DNA of 64,000 bases from CAVROP01 sp050008495 (GTDB taxonomy: Bacteria > Acidobacteriota > Terriglobia > UBA7540): assembly GCA_050008495.1 (NCBI GenBank), contig JBEKMN010000013.1, positions 1 to 64,000 on the forward strand, in the 5' to 3' direction. Shown here in pieces: positions 7,787 to 16,432 of this stretch. Position numbers and translations under genes: made by a program. The notes beneath the pieces are model-generated. The model had not been told where the DNA came from, searched no databases, and saw only the letters and a program-made list of their open reading frames with translations. Each line of letters begins with the position of its first letter. The stretch's first letter is position 1.

Positions 7787-8341
7787 CTATTCGTCTATTC
7801 CCAACAAGATTGCACCGGCCAGTACGGTGGTCCAGAGGCCCCGCTTGTCGCCAATTGCCGACTGGGTGATATTCATCGTACGAACGATCTTATTGGAAAT
7901 TCGGTAAATCTCCTTCTTTTCATCCCAACTTCGGTCGGGGTCGAACTCCACGCCCAGAGTGGTGGCGAGCATTTCCGCCGCCAGTTCCTCGGCGTATTCC
8001 CCGGCCACTTCTTCCGTCTCGCCAAAGGAGTGATGCTCCGAGAGATAGCCAAAGGCATTCCGGTCAGAGGGAATTGCAACTCCCACCGAAGCGGCAATCA
8101 AACGGTGCGGCTCCCGTGTTGAGTTCTCACTCATGACCACGAATGTCACTTGGCCGGGGCGGAGTTCCTTCACGCCCTCGGTCCGGGAAACCAGCTTGCA
8201 GCGGGGCGGGAAAATGCTCGAGACTCGTACCAGGTTACAGGCAGCGATTCCGGCAGACCTAAGTGCCAATTCGAAGCTGGTAAGCTTTTCCCGGTGTTTC
8301 CCTACACCCTTGGTGAAAAACATGCGTTTGGCGACGAACAT
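7787..8341 (-). CDS. pdaD: Pyruvoyl-dependent arginine decarboxylase
   Basis: PvlArgDC decarboxylates arginine to agmatine, an entry to polyamine synthesis. The 184-residue protein begins FVAKRMFFTKGVGKHREKL and has NLVRVSSIFPPRC near residues 35-47, the region of serinolysis that yields the pyruvoyl group, followed by VMSENSTREPHRLIAASVGV. I chose ATG 8341 because GGTGGGG sits six bases upstream and the family begins here; a TTG 39 bases further out is less likely. This archaeal-type enzyme occurs in some bacteria. No speB or speE neighbour is visible. Confidence 0.92.
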   Translation of the reverse strand: MFVAKRMFFTKGVGKHREKLTSFELALRSAGIAACNLVRVSSIFPPRCKLVSRTEGVKELRPGQVTFVVMSENSTREPHRLIAASVGVAIPSDRNAFGYLSEHHSFGETEEVAGEYAEELAAEMLATTLGVEFDPDRSWDEKKEIYRISNKIVRTMNITQSAIGDKRGLWTTVLAGAILLGIDE

Positions 8342-8785
8342 TTGATTCCCCACCTTCTCATCGGCGCTGTTTTTTCCCAAATCGAGCGGCGACGCGACGA
8401 AGACAGCCCTGGAAGACTCCTTTTCGGGTATGGCCAGGAATGTTGTAAACTAACAAAAAGCCAAGAAAAGTGTCAACGCATTTTTCAAAAGATCAAAGCA
8501 GTTCGCGCCATGCCACTAAGCCGCAAGGGAAGGCAAAGTGGAAGTTGTTTATTCTCTGCGACCTTCGCGTAGTTTGCGCCGTTGCGTGAACCTGTTTCCC
8601 GCACAGAATTCCGTGGCGCACCCCCGTGAGCGAAGTATGCCGCCTGCTACACAGACTGATAAAAATTTTTGATGGCAGCAACCCTTGACTAAATCCTCCG
8701 CGCACGCTATGTTGCATTATTAAGTAAAAGACAACCTGCGCTTACGCCCTTGATCGCGGGCAGAAAACTTTCCTAGGGAGGATCT
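8342..8785. other. Divergent intergenic region between pdaD and glnA
   Basis: About 440 bp with no credible gene. It holds the glnA promoter near its right end, and at 8514-8580 a segment (CTAAGCCGCAAGG...CTCTGCGACCTTCGC) similar in style to the CTCTGTG/CGCAGAG repeats at 54245-54345. Confidence 0.5.
8685..8713 (+). promoter_or_regulatory. Sigma70-type promoter of glnA
   Basis: TTGACT (8685-8690) and TATGTT (8708-8713) are spaced by 17 bp, giving an expected start near 8720 and a leader of about 65 nt before the GGGAGGATCT ATG. No sigma54 (GG-N10-GC) element was recognised, so nitrogen control here may rely on adenylylation by GlnE rather than NtrC. Confidence 0.7.
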
Positions 8786-10195
8786 ATGAATCCGAAGGCA
8801 GTATTAGAGTTTGCTGCTGCCAACAACGTGAAGATTGTGGACATCCGTTTCACCGATCTTCCGGGCCTGTGGCAGCACGTTTCATTCCCGATTCACGAAC
8901 TGGAAGAGAGTTCTTTCGAAGATGGCTTCGGCATGGATGGTTCCAGCATCCGCGGCTGGGCGGCGATTCATGAGAGCGACATGCTCTTGGTACCCGACCC
9001 GAGCTGGTTCATGCTCGATCCGTTCACTGAGACCCCCACTTTGGCCATGATCGGCGACATCATCGACCCCGTGACCCGGCAACATTACCTGAAGGATCCC
9101 CGGAATATCGCCAAAAAGGCGGAGAATTATCTCGTTTATACCGGGATTGCTGACACGGCATACTTTGGTGCGGAGGCCGAGTTCTTCATCTTTGACAACA
9201 TCCGCTTCGACCAGGCCCAGCAACACGGTTTCTATTTTATTGACGCCGAAGAGGGACGCTGGAACTCGGGCCGCGAAAAGGACAACCTGGGTTACCGGCC
9301 GCGCTACAAGGAAGGTTATTTCCCGGTTCCGCCCACCGACCATTATCAGGACCTGCGCAGTGAGATGGTTTTGGCGATGGAAAAGGCCGGACTGCAAATC
9401 GAGTGCCACCACCACGAAGTCGCCACCGGCGGCCAGGCTGAGATCGACCAGAGATTCAACTCCCTGTTGAAATCGGCCGACGGGATGATGATCTACAAAT
9501 ACATCATCCGCAATGTGGCCTATCAGTACGGCAAAACGGTGACCTTCATGCCCAAGCCCATTTTCCAGGACAACGGCTCGGGTATGCACACGCACCAGAG
9601 CCTTTGGAAGGACGGCAAGCCGCTGTTTGCCGGGGACAAGTACGCGGGATTCAGCCAACTCGGCCTTTGGTATATCGGCGGGCTGCTGAAGCACTCGCCC
9701 GCGCTCGCTGGGCTGATCGCGCCCACCACAAACTCCTACAAACGGCTGGTGCCGGGCTTTGAGGCCCCCGTCAACCTCGCTTACTCGCGACGCAATCGCA
9801 GCGCCTGTTGCCGGATCCCCATGTACTCGCCCAACCCGAAAGCCAAGCGAGTGGAGTACCGTCCGCCCGACCCGTCCTGCAACCCCTATATGGCATTCGC
9901 TGCCATGTTGATGGCGGGCCTCGACGGAGTTGAAAACAAGATCGACCCCGGCGAGCCGCTCGACAAGGACATTTACGACTTGGGTCCGGAAGAGTTGAAG
10001 AAAGTGCCCACCCTCCCCGGTTCGCTCGAAGAATCGCTGCGAGCTCTCGGGAACGATCTCGATTTCCTGCTCAAAGGAGATGTTTTCAGCGAAGAACTGC
10101 TCGAGACCTGGATCGATTACAAGATGAAAAATGAAGTGCAGGCCGTGAACATGAGGCCGCACCCTTACGAGTTCGCGCTCTACTACGACATTTAG
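8786..10195 (+). CDS. glnA: Glutamine synthetase, type I
   Basis: GlnA makes glutamine from glutamate, ammonia and ATP, as a dodecamer. The 469-residue product has the family landmarks: FTDLPGLWQH, EDGFGMDGSSIRGW, the metal-site motif FGAEAEFF, the glycine-rich GSGMHTHQSL, and NRSACCRIP. The sequence KDIYDL places a tyrosine at residue 397, the adenylylation site of the GSI-beta class. The matching adenylyltransferase glnE lies 6 kb downstream. A strong Shine-Dalgarno (GGGAGG) sets the start. Its stop overlaps by a few bases the stop of the convergent glycoside hydrolase gene. Confidence 0.97.
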   Translation: MNPKAVLEFAAANNVKIVDIRFTDLPGLWQHVSFPIHELEESSFEDGFGMDGSSIRGWAAIHESDMLLVPDPSWFMLDPFTETPTLAMIGDIIDPVTRQHYLKDPRNIAKKAENYLVYTGIADTAYFGAEAEFFIFDNIRFDQAQQHGFYFIDAEEGRWNSGREKDNLGYRPRYKEGYFPVPPTDHYQDLRSEMVLAMEKAGLQIECHHHEVATGGQAEIDQRFNSLLKSADGMMIYKYIIRNVAYQYGKTVTFMPKPIFQDNGSGMHTHQSLWKDGKPLFAGDKYAGFSQLGLWYIGGLLKHSPALAGLIAPTTNSYKRLVPGFEAPVNLAYSRRNRSACCRIPMYSPNPKAKRVEYRPPDPSCNPYMAFAAMLMAGLDGVENKIDPGEPLDKDIYDLGPEELKKVPTLPGSLEESLRALGNDLDFLLKGDVFSEELLETWIDYKMKNEVQAVNMRPHPYEFALYYDI

Positions 10196-12111
10196 CGAGA
10201 ACTCGCAATAGCTTTAAGGTCAGCCAGCGGCGGGCGACGATCCTGAGCGGTCGCCGCCCCCGCGTTTTCGTAGATCAAACGCAACCCCCAATCGGTATCC
10301 CCCGGGAAATCCGGCAACTCGATAATCCCGATTTGATTCGAACGCACGGCACCGGATCCTGCGTTGTGCCAGCTCCCATTGCGCGGATCGAACCACTGCG
10401 CGCGGTAAGTGCTGTTCAGCCTGCCTCCTCGCATCTGAGCGCGCGGCGCCCCTTTCTCAAAGTAGGCAAGGAAAATCTCTTTGTCCGGCGTTCGCGCGCA
10501 GTAAGCCCAGCCTTCGTACGCTTTCAAGTTGTAGTCCTTGTTGGGCGAAACGAGGTCGGCGTCCGGTTCCAAGTCCTGATAACGCCTGCCGATAGAAAAT
10601 GCGAATTCGCGCAGGTACTTCATCTGCGCTCCTGAAATCCACTGGAAGGCGTCCCACATCTTGATCGGGGCCGCCGGTTCGATATCCGCTCCCCAGATAC
10701 CTTCCGCCCCGTAGACATGCCCGCCGAGACCGCCTGATAAAAAGCTTCCATACATCGAAGAGCGCACGAATTGAGCGTCCTTTTCCGTGCCGCCCGGCGC
10801 CCCGTACTTGTAGCCCTTTCCACCCAGGCCACGAGCGTCCACGTACCCGGAGTAATAAGGCTCGCCATTGATCGCCGGTTCGGCGTGAGGCAGATGGAAA
10901 ATTTCCGTCAGATACCAGTAATTGTCGTGCTCGCGCATGTTGCCAGTCTGCTGCAGCGTAACCCACGAACCTTCGCCCCAATTCTCGAGCGTGGAGGGAT
11001 CGGCATTCGCGGAGAGCAGCGTGCCAAAGGGCGGCGGCCCAAATCTGGCCATCACGCAATCAATGGCCTTCACATATTCCTCGGGGCCGATGGTTTCGCT
11101 GATGATGTCGAGATGGATTGGACTGAAGACGACGTTATTGGCCTGGTAGCGCGACCAGACGTATTGGATGAAGCGGGCATAGGAGTCGGGCCACTTGTAA
11201 TACTTCTTCCAACACAAGCTCGCATCACGGCGGGAAACTTCGATGAAAGGCACGAACCCCTGCTCGTTCAAGTAGTCAATCTTGCGGTCGATGTAATGGA
11301 AATACTCCGGGTTGATTTGGTCTACGTCGGGGAACATATTTGAGTACCCGGGGACTTTTCCGGGAAAGAGGAAGGGTCGCCCGCCCTCGTTATCCATATT
11401 CTTAGCGCTTCCGGTTCCAAACTCCAGCCAAGCAGAGCGGACCGTAGTCTTCTCCGGGTCGTTCATCACGACGTGCCAGGGAGAGCTATCCGTCATCCAG
11501 TTGGGAAACGCGGCAATCACGTTGATCCAGTTGTAGCCCTGGGCTTTGCGAAAGCGCACGTAGTCTTTGAACCCGGCAGTGGGGCCGAGAGGCCGTTCGC
11601 GGTCATCGTCATACCAACGGAAGCGGTTAGTTCCCACCGAATACCACGTGTCGCCGATGACGAAAAACGGCGTGCCATCTCCCGTTTCCAGGGCATGACC
11701 GTTCGGCGTGGCGCGGAGAAATCCGCGACGCAGCGCGTTCGCCTGTTTTTCTGCGTCGCTCCATTCCACGGCGGTGAACGAGCCGGCCTTGCCCGCTAAC
11801 CCTGCATCCTGCGGACTCGATCCGCTGGTCCAGTCCCAGAGGCCGGGCCGGGTGGCCACCAGGCGCACTCTGAAGGTTCGACCGCCGTCCCAGAATCCGT
11901 ATACACGTTTCTTAAACTGCGGCCCGGTAAGGTCCACCCAGACCACGGGATCCGTATAGGGGTTGGCAAAAGAAGCCGCAGACGTAAAAGTCAGCTCCAC
12001 TTTCTCCCATACATGAACTGCGCCAGAAGCCGGAATGGCCCAAACGGCTGTAACTAATGCCGCGACAATCGCAGGCCTGAAAAATGCCGGGCTGCGCCGC
12101 TGCGTGTTCAT
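10192..12111 (-). CDS. Apiosidase-like glycoside hydrolase (DUF5060 + DUF4038)
   Basis: A 639-residue secreted protein. A signal peptide (residues about 1-30, ending IPASG-A) is followed by a DUF5060 beta domain (VHVWEKVELTFTSAASFANP) and a TIM-barrel DUF4038 domain (TPFFVIGDTWYSVGTNRF; INGEPYYSGY carries a candidate catalytic acid). The C-terminal beta domain, ending near DTDWGLRLIYEN, is a putative collagen-binding-type module. The family includes bacterial beta-apiosidases and related hydrolases; the substrate here is unknown. The open frame extends 46 codons upstream, but that part translates a GCGGGC repeat, so ATG 12111 is used. It is followed by glnA on the opposite strand and preceded by a GH27 gene. 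Confidence 0.8.
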   Translation of the reverse strand: MNTQRRSPAFFRPAIVAALVTAVWAIPASGAVHVWEKVELTFTSAASFANPYTDPVVWVDLTGPQFKKRVYGFWDGGRTFRVRLVATRPGLWDWTSGSSPQDAGLAGKAGSFTAVEWSDAEKQANALRRGFLRATPNGHALETGDGTPFFVIGDTWYSVGTNRFRWYDDDRERPLGPTAGFKDYVRFRKAQGYNWINVIAAFPNWMTDSSPWHVVMNDPEKTTVRSAWLEFGTGSAKNMDNEGGRPFLFPGKVPGYSNMFPDVDQINPEYFHYIDRKIDYLNEQGFVPFIEVSRRDASLCWKKYYKWPDSYARFIQYVWSRYQANNVVFSPIHLDIISETIGPEEYVKAIDCVMARFGPPPFGTLLSANADPSTLENWGEGSWVTLQQTGNMREHDNYWYLTEIFHLPHAEPAINGEPYYSGYVDARGLGGKGYKYGAPGGTEKDAQFVRSSMYGSFLSGGLGGHVYGAEGIWGADIEPAAPIKMWDAFQWISGAQMKYLREFAFSIGRRYQDLEPDADLVSPNKDYNLKAYEGWAYCARTPDKEIFLAYFEKGAPRAQMRGGRLNSTYRAQWFDPRNGSWHNAGSGAVRSNQIGIIELPDFPGDTDWGLRLIYENAGAATAQDRRPPLADLKAIASSR

Positions 12112-12145
12112 AATCCCTCGAAGGTCATCCGCTGCTTTGAAAGTC

Positions 12146-12226
12146 GTGGCGCGGGCATCCTGCCCGCGAGTTTTTGCGCGAACGAGACAGCCCCACAAAA
12201 GCGGGCGGGACGCCCGCACCACATCA
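12146..12226. repeat. GCGCGGGCATCCTGCCCGCG / GCGGGCGGGACGCCCGC inverted repeat
   Basis: Two GCGGGC palindromes (GCGGGCATCCTGCCCGC and GCGGGCGGGACGCCCGC) face each other between the two hydrolase genes. Translated, they give the ASRPL...GQDARAT signature that falsely lengthens many acidobacterial proteins. A half copy lies at about 56026-56052 (GCCGGGACGCCCGCGCTACC). The right end reaches the stop of the GH27 gene. Confidence 0.7.
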
Positions 12227-13576
12227 GTCGCTGGCGCGGTACAGAACACAGAAATGGGGCTGCAATTTCAGCTTGAGTGAAGTCGCCGAACCTAAGTCCT
12301 TACGTTCCCAAAGGTCTCGCAACCTGTAGCTCTTGCCCGACGTGAGTCCAAGCTCATTCCATTCCAGCGTAATGTCCTCCGCGACTTCTCCGCGATTGAA
12401 GATGGCGAGGTATTGGCCTTTCCCGTCCTCGGGCTTGGCGGACCAGATCACCGCGCCATTGGTGGTAATCAAGGGCCGGTTTGCGGTGGAGTGCTGGTCT
12501 ACGGCAATCACTTCGGGATTCGTCAGCAGCGATGTTGTCCAGGCATCGCTATGCGGCAGGTCGCAGCCGAGCATGAGAGGAGAACGGATGATGGACCAGA
12601 AAGCCAGCAGGGTACGCTGTTCATCGTGAGTAAAGCGCGTGGGGCGCGCCGAACCCAACCCCGGTCGCGGGCCCAAATAGCCGATGGGGAGCATATCGGC
12701 ATCCGGCCAATGGTTGACTCCCGCGTAGGGCGCCCATCCGACAGCCGTGGCGAACTGCCCATGCAGAGTCTGAACCCACGGCTCGTCGGCGCCGGGTGCC
12801 CAATAATCCCAGAAGTCATCCGAGATGCGCCACATCTGCGCGTACCGGCGCACGTCATCGGCAACCCCGAGCGACGTTGGCCCCGGCGACAGGCTCAGCA
12901 CAATGGGGCGGCCCGCCTTCTTGAGCGCGGAGCTGAGCATGTGAATTTCACCGGCGTTGTACGGACGGCTCGAAATGCAGTCCACTTTGATGAAATCCAG
13001 GCCCCAGTTGGAATAGAGTTGGGCGAGCGAGTCGTAAAAGGCCTGCCCGGCCGGATTGGACTTCACCCCGTAAGTGTCGGGATTCCACGAGCAGGTGTCC
13101 GACTTATCCGCAGCCTCAGCCGCATGGAATGCCGTACCGGCAATCGGCATATTCTTGTCCACCGCTTCGCGCGGAACGCCTCGAATGATGTGAATGCCGA
13201 ACTTCAGGCCGAGCGAGTGCACGTAGTCTGCAACGGGCTTGAAACCCGCGCCGTCCGCCGCGGAGGGGAAGCGGTTCGGAGCCGGTATGAAGCGCCCCTG
13301 GCTGTCCAGAGTGAATTTCCACGAGGGCTTGCCGCCGCTTTCCGGGTTCTGCAAATACCAGCCTTCGTCAACCACAGCATATTGCCAGCCGAACTGCTTC
13401 AAGCGTTTCGCCATCCAGTCGGCATTGGCTTTGTACGCTCCTTCATCGATCGTCAGGCCGTACGAGTCCCAACTGTTCCAGCCCATGGGCGGAGTCGCCG
13501 CGAGTTGCGGCGTTTGCTGCGCTGAGAGCGGCAGAAGGCCTGCTCCGATTACGAAGATCGATAACATGACTCGCAT
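12224..13576 (-). CDS. Alpha-galactosidase, GH27 family
   Basis: A 450-residue exported hydrolase. After a signal peptide ending LPLSA-Q, it shows the GH27 hallmark TPPMGWNSWDSYG, then YAVVDEGWYLQNP, FIKVDCISS with the catalytic nucleophile Asp, and WRISDDFWDYW with the acid/base Asp. A C-terminal beta-sandwich follows (YLAIFNRGEVAEDITLEWNEL). It should remove terminal alpha-galactose (or beta-arabinopyranose, which some GH27 enzymes prefer). ATG 13576 has AAAGGAG seven bases upstream, so the longer frame was rejected. It is transcribed towards the apiosidase-like gene, with an 80-bp repeat between them. Confidence 0.92.
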   Translation of the reverse strand: MRVMLSIFVIGAGLLPLSAQQTPQLAATPPMGWNSWDSYGLTIDEGAYKANADWMAKRLKQFGWQYAVVDEGWYLQNPESGGKPSWKFTLDSQGRFIPAPNRFPSAADGAGFKPVADYVHSLGLKFGIHIIRGVPREAVDKNMPIAGTAFHAAEAADKSDTCSWNPDTYGVKSNPAGQAFYDSLAQLYSNWGLDFIKVDCISSRPYNAGEIHMLSSALKKAGRPIVLSLSPGPTSLGVADDVRRYAQMWRISDDFWDYWAPGADEPWVQTLHGQFATAVGWAPYAGVNHWPDADMLPIGYLGPRPGLGSARPTRFTHDEQRTLLAFWSIIRSPLMLGCDLPHSDAWTTSLLTNPEVIAVDQHSTANRPLITTNGAVIWSAKPEDGKGQYLAIFNRGEVAEDITLEWNELGLTSGKSYRLRDLWERKDLGSATSLKLKLQPHFCVLYRASD

Positions 13577-13775
13577 CACAATTCTCCTTTCATCCCGGCT
13601 CCAGAAGTTATCTCGGATCCGCGCTGCTGATTGTGTGTTCAAGTTATACACCGCAATCCGGTTTGTTCAACAGTTTTGTTCGATTAATCGGGGGATTCGC
13701 CCAGCAAGGATTTCCCGATTGTGTTTCCTGCATGTCGTAGTAAAGTTGAGTCGAATCGGTACCAGGTTTTTGAAA

Positions 13776-15062
13776 ATGCGCGAAGCGCCTTGGATTAATA
13801 GCGCAAGGGCGGCAGCCGGCGCTGCCGCACTCCAAATCGTGGTTTCCTGGTGTCTTTGTGTCTGGGTGGTGAACCTCCCCGCGCAAACGGAGCGCATTGC
13901 AGTTCTGGCGGACTTCGAAGGCGGCTCCGTCGGCAAGGTGGGCCAGGTTTCTCCCACTCACCTGCGATGCGCCGTGAGAGGGCAGTTCGACCAGGACCAT
14001 CGAAACCGCCAAGCCGATTGGTATTATTTCGAGCTCACGAACCTTCCGCGCGAGCCCGTAACTATCGACTTGGTTGATTTGGCCGGTGAGTATAACTACG
14101 CGGGCCCTGCCTATTCGGTCACGGCGGACGTGCGGCCTGTTTACAGCTACGATGACATCCACTGGTCGCACTTCACCGATCAGCAAGTATCCTGGGACGC
14201 CCGCGAGCCGCACCTGAGCCTCCAGTTCACCCCTGAGCACGACCACGTCTGGATTGCGCACGTCGAACCCTATACCTGCCGGGACCTCGCCAACCTGCTC
14301 AGTTCCTTCGGTAACGGTCCCTACCTCGAAGAACGGTCCGTGGGCCGTACAGTCGAGGGTAGGGAGGTAGCTCTCCTCACCATCACTAACCGCAGCGTTC
14401 CGGAACGGCAGAAAGCGGTCATCTGGCTCATGTTCCGCCAGCATGCCTGGGAGGCGGGCACTTCTTGGGTTGCCGATGGAGCGGTGCGTTTCCTGCTCTC
14501 CGGTGACGCGCGCGCGGCCCGAATCCGCGATCGCGTCATCTGCAAGATTTTTCCATTGGCTGACCCGGACGGAGTGGCGCACGGAGGTGTTCGATTTAAC
14601 CTGAATGGCTTCGATCTAAATCGGAACTGGGATAGTCCCGATCCGCAGAAGATGCCGGAAATCTGGGGGCAGCGGAAGGCTATCCTTGAATGGGTTGATT
14701 CAGGGCACCGCTTAGACTTATTCCTTTCCTTGCACAACGACGAGGATAATGAATATCTGGAGGCGCCGGGCATGTTCAAGGCGTTGGGGGAGCGGCTATT
14801 TCAGGAACTGGCGTCGCAGTCTTCTTTTAATCCCACCGGACCCCTGCGGGACCCGGGCGCCACCACCACGCCGGGCAAGCCCGGGCGTATGACCGTCGAC
14901 CAGGGACTTTTCAACGACCGCAAGCTGCCCGCAATGTTGATGGAACAGATGATCGAGTATGACTCGAAGCTCAGACGCGTGCCCACGGCGGCTGACCGAA
15001 GGCAATTCGGCGCTGAACTCGTCCGCGCGTTGTCCGTGGCGGTGGCCGGCGGAGGCCTTTAA
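13776..15062 (+). CDS. M14-family zinc carboxypeptidase, cytosolic-carboxypeptidase-like
   Basis: A 428-residue protein with an N-terminal hydrophobic stretch (about residues 18-38, ending VVNLPA-Q) that looks like a signal peptide. An N-domain carrying DHRNRQADWYYFELTNLP follows, then the metallopeptidase domain: RQHAWEAGTSW with the zinc ligands His and Glu, FDLNRNWDSP, FLSLHNDED with the third zinc His, and MLMEQMIEYD with the catalytic Glu. The N-domain arrangement is that of CCP-type M14 enzymes. The frame is open far upstream of 13776, but that region contains no M14 sequence. The chosen ATG lies in a copy of the GCGCGAAGCGCC repeat also found at 36632-36806, so the true start could be a downstream GTG. 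Confidence 0.82.
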   Translation: MREAPWINSARAAAGAAALQIVVSWCLCVWVVNLPAQTERIAVLADFEGGSVGKVGQVSPTHLRCAVRGQFDQDHRNRQADWYYFELTNLPREPVTIDLVDLAGEYNYAGPAYSVTADVRPVYSYDDIHWSHFTDQQVSWDAREPHLSLQFTPEHDHVWIAHVEPYTCRDLANLLSSFGNGPYLEERSVGRTVEGREVALLTITNRSVPERQKAVIWLMFRQHAWEAGTSWVADGAVRFLLSGDARAARIRDRVICKIFPLADPDGVAHGGVRFNLNGFDLNRNWDSPDPQKMPEIWGQRKAILEWVDSGHRLDLFLSLHNDEDNEYLEAPGMFKALGERLFQELASQSSFNPTGPLRDPGATTTPGKPGRMTVDQGLFNDRKLPAMLMEQMIEYDSKLRRVPTAADRRQFGAELVRALSVAVAGGGL

Positions 15063-15093
15063 GAGCTGGTTGCAGGTTTAGAGCCTTTAAATT

Positions 15094-15183
15094 GGTAGCG
15101 CGGACCCCCGGTTTTGGGGGTCCGCGGCTCGTCCATTGGCCTGAAGAAGACCGCGGACCTCAAAACCGGGGGTCCGCGCTACC
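15094..15183. repeat. Mirror-image pair of GCGGACCCCCGGTTTTGGGGGTCCGC palindromes
   Basis: The left hairpin (GGACCCCCGGTTTTGGGGGT core) and the right one (GACCTCAAAACCGGGGGTCC core) are themselves inverted copies about 50 bp apart, each ending in TAGCGCGG or CCGCGCTA. They fill the gap between two convergent genes and could act as a bidirectional terminator. The DUF155-like gene ends inside the right copy. Confidence 0.8.
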
Positions 15184-16267
15184 CCTTGCCTCGAAAGAGA
15201 AAGACGATTTCGATGATCAGAATGATGACCACCAATAGCTCGAGGACGAAGGCCCTGCCTTGGTGGAACTGGTCGACCATGAAGCGGTAAAGGTTCTCAG
15301 CAGTGTTCAGCTTTTGTTGGACCAGGTTCTTGTAGTCCTCGACGCCGACCTTTCCGGCTGCCATGCGGTAGAGCCGCGCGGAAAACATATCGCTTAAGAA
15401 TTTGATGGCGTTGTCCGCTCGCTCGGTGAGCTCCGTGACGTCCAGCAGCAGAGTGTGAAGCCGGGCCGATGCCTGGGCCAGCCGCCAGCGAGCGAAAATT
15501 CCAGTCCCCTTTTCCAACGACTGATAGACGCTCTTTAGCTCGCGGGTCAGGACCTCGTCGTAATGTCGAAACTCGAGAAGCTGGGAGTTGGCATATTCGA
15601 GCAGCTCGATGGTGGTGGTCGCGCCTGCCGCGGTGTCGTAGACGAACGCCGCGTTCCAGCCGGCGACGACCAGGTCGTTGGGAGAATAGGACATGCTGGA
15701 ATGCAGCGTCTCGCGACGCTCGCCTTCCGAAAGCTGGGCATCCTCGCTTCGGACCACTCGCGCGATCTGGTCGCCGAAATTCTGCAAGAGATCGGCGGCG
15801 GTGGGCCGTCCCTCGATCTCCTGCACGTGGAAGATGTAGTAGTCTTCATTCAACCAATGCTCGTAGGGCTTAACCAACGCCGGCGTGACCCTGCGAAGCA
15901 TTTGCCGAGCCAGGAAGGCGGCCTGCCGCTCAATTTCGAGGCCCGCAACGTATCTCGAAGAGAGGGCCACGAGTTTCTCCCAATTCCCCTCAAAAGCCAG
16001 CTTGAACTCGACGCTTAGAACCCCGTAATCGTAGTACTTCAGACGCCCCGTCAACTCTTCGCCGGTGGCCAGAAGGAGTTTCTCCATCGGCTCCTCGACC
16101 GGCGGATTCTCGAAACGGACGTATTCCGGGGCCGGATGTTTAAAGCTGGGCTCGCGCCCCGCCGGCTGCAATCCCAAAATACGTCGCAACTCCTCCAGCC
16201 GGATCTCCTCGCAAACATCGAAGAGAATCAGAATCAGTACGGAACCGCGTAGCTGCGTCGCTGACAT
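15179..16267 (-). CDS. C-tail-anchored protein resembling the DUF155/RMND1 family
   Basis: A 362-residue protein with no signal peptide. Residues 75-95 read GRLKYYDYGVLSVEFKLAF. The second half is helical (LLEYANSQLLEFRHYDEVLTREL onwards), and a single hydrophobic anchor, VLELLVVIILIIEIVFLF, lies at the extreme C-terminus. This order (beta-rich N-part, coiled helices, terminal membrane helix) resembles DUF155/RMND1 proteins, but the similarity is judged by eye and the function is unknown. The start has no strong competing methionine. It is divergent from glnE. The last codons fall in a repeat palindrome. Confidence 0.5.
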   Translation of the reverse strand: MSATQLRGSVLILILFDVCEEIRLEELRRILGLQPAGREPSFKHPAPEYVRFENPPVEEPMEKLLLATGEELTGRLKYYDYGVLSVEFKLAFEGNWEKLVALSSRYVAGLEIERQAAFLARQMLRRVTPALVKPYEHWLNEDYYIFHVQEIEGRPTAADLLQNFGDQIARVVRSEDAQLSEGERRETLHSSMSYSPNDLVVAGWNAAFVYDTAAGATTTIELLEYANSQLLEFRHYDEVLTRELKSVYQSLEKGTGIFARWRLAQASARLHTLLLDVTELTERADNAIKFLSDMFSARLYRMAAGKVGVEDYKNLVQQKLNTAENLYRFMVDQFHQGRAFVLELLVVIILIIEIVFLFRGKG

Positions 16268-16317
16268 GAGAACCTCGAAATTCGAAACTGAAGGTGGAGG
16301 TCACAATTATAGAAGTG

Positions 16318-16408
16318 GTTAGTGGCTAGTGGCTAGTGCCTGGAGAAGCCGTCTTAGGGGCGGTTCGCGATCCGCCCTTACACTAGCCACTAGCCACTCG
16401 CCACTAAC
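16318..16408. repeat. Inverted TAGTGGCTAGTGG arms around a GGGCGGTTCGCGATCCGCCC core
   Basis: The left arm holds AGTGGTTAGTGGCTAGTGGC and the right arm CACTAGCCACTAGCCACTCG. Between them lies the palindrome GGGGCGGTTCGCGATCCGCC, a close relative of GGGGCGGTTCGCGAACCGCC at 54422-54444. The arms are the same family as the outer arms at 5366-5565. A REP palindrome is therefore embedded in a short-period repeat. Confidence 0.8.
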
Positions 16409-16419
16409 CCCTGCTGTTA

Positions 16420-16425
16420 TATAAT
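16420..16425 (+). promoter_or_regulatory. Perfect TATAAT immediately before glnE; possible leaderless start
   Basis: TATAAT ends 8 bp before the ATG at 16433, so transcription would begin at or next to the start codon. No Shine-Dalgarno is visible. A good -35 hexamer is lacking because the upstream DNA is the repeat element, so the evidence is the -10 box alone. Confidence 0.4.
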
Positions 16426-16432
16426 CGGTTGC

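Noticed and set aside
8882..10162. A 426-codon open frame antisense to glnA
   Set aside because: Shadow of the GC-rich glnA coding sequence; no domain similarity.
12112..12249. 46-codon N-terminal extension of the apiosidase-like gene
   Set aside because: It translates the GCGGGC inverted repeat (ASRPL...GQDARAT), and a proper signal peptide begins at 12111.
13239..13775. 179-codon upstream extension of the M14 peptidase frame
   Set aside because: It overlaps the GH27 gene on the other strand, contains no peptidase sequence, and precedes a signal-like segment.
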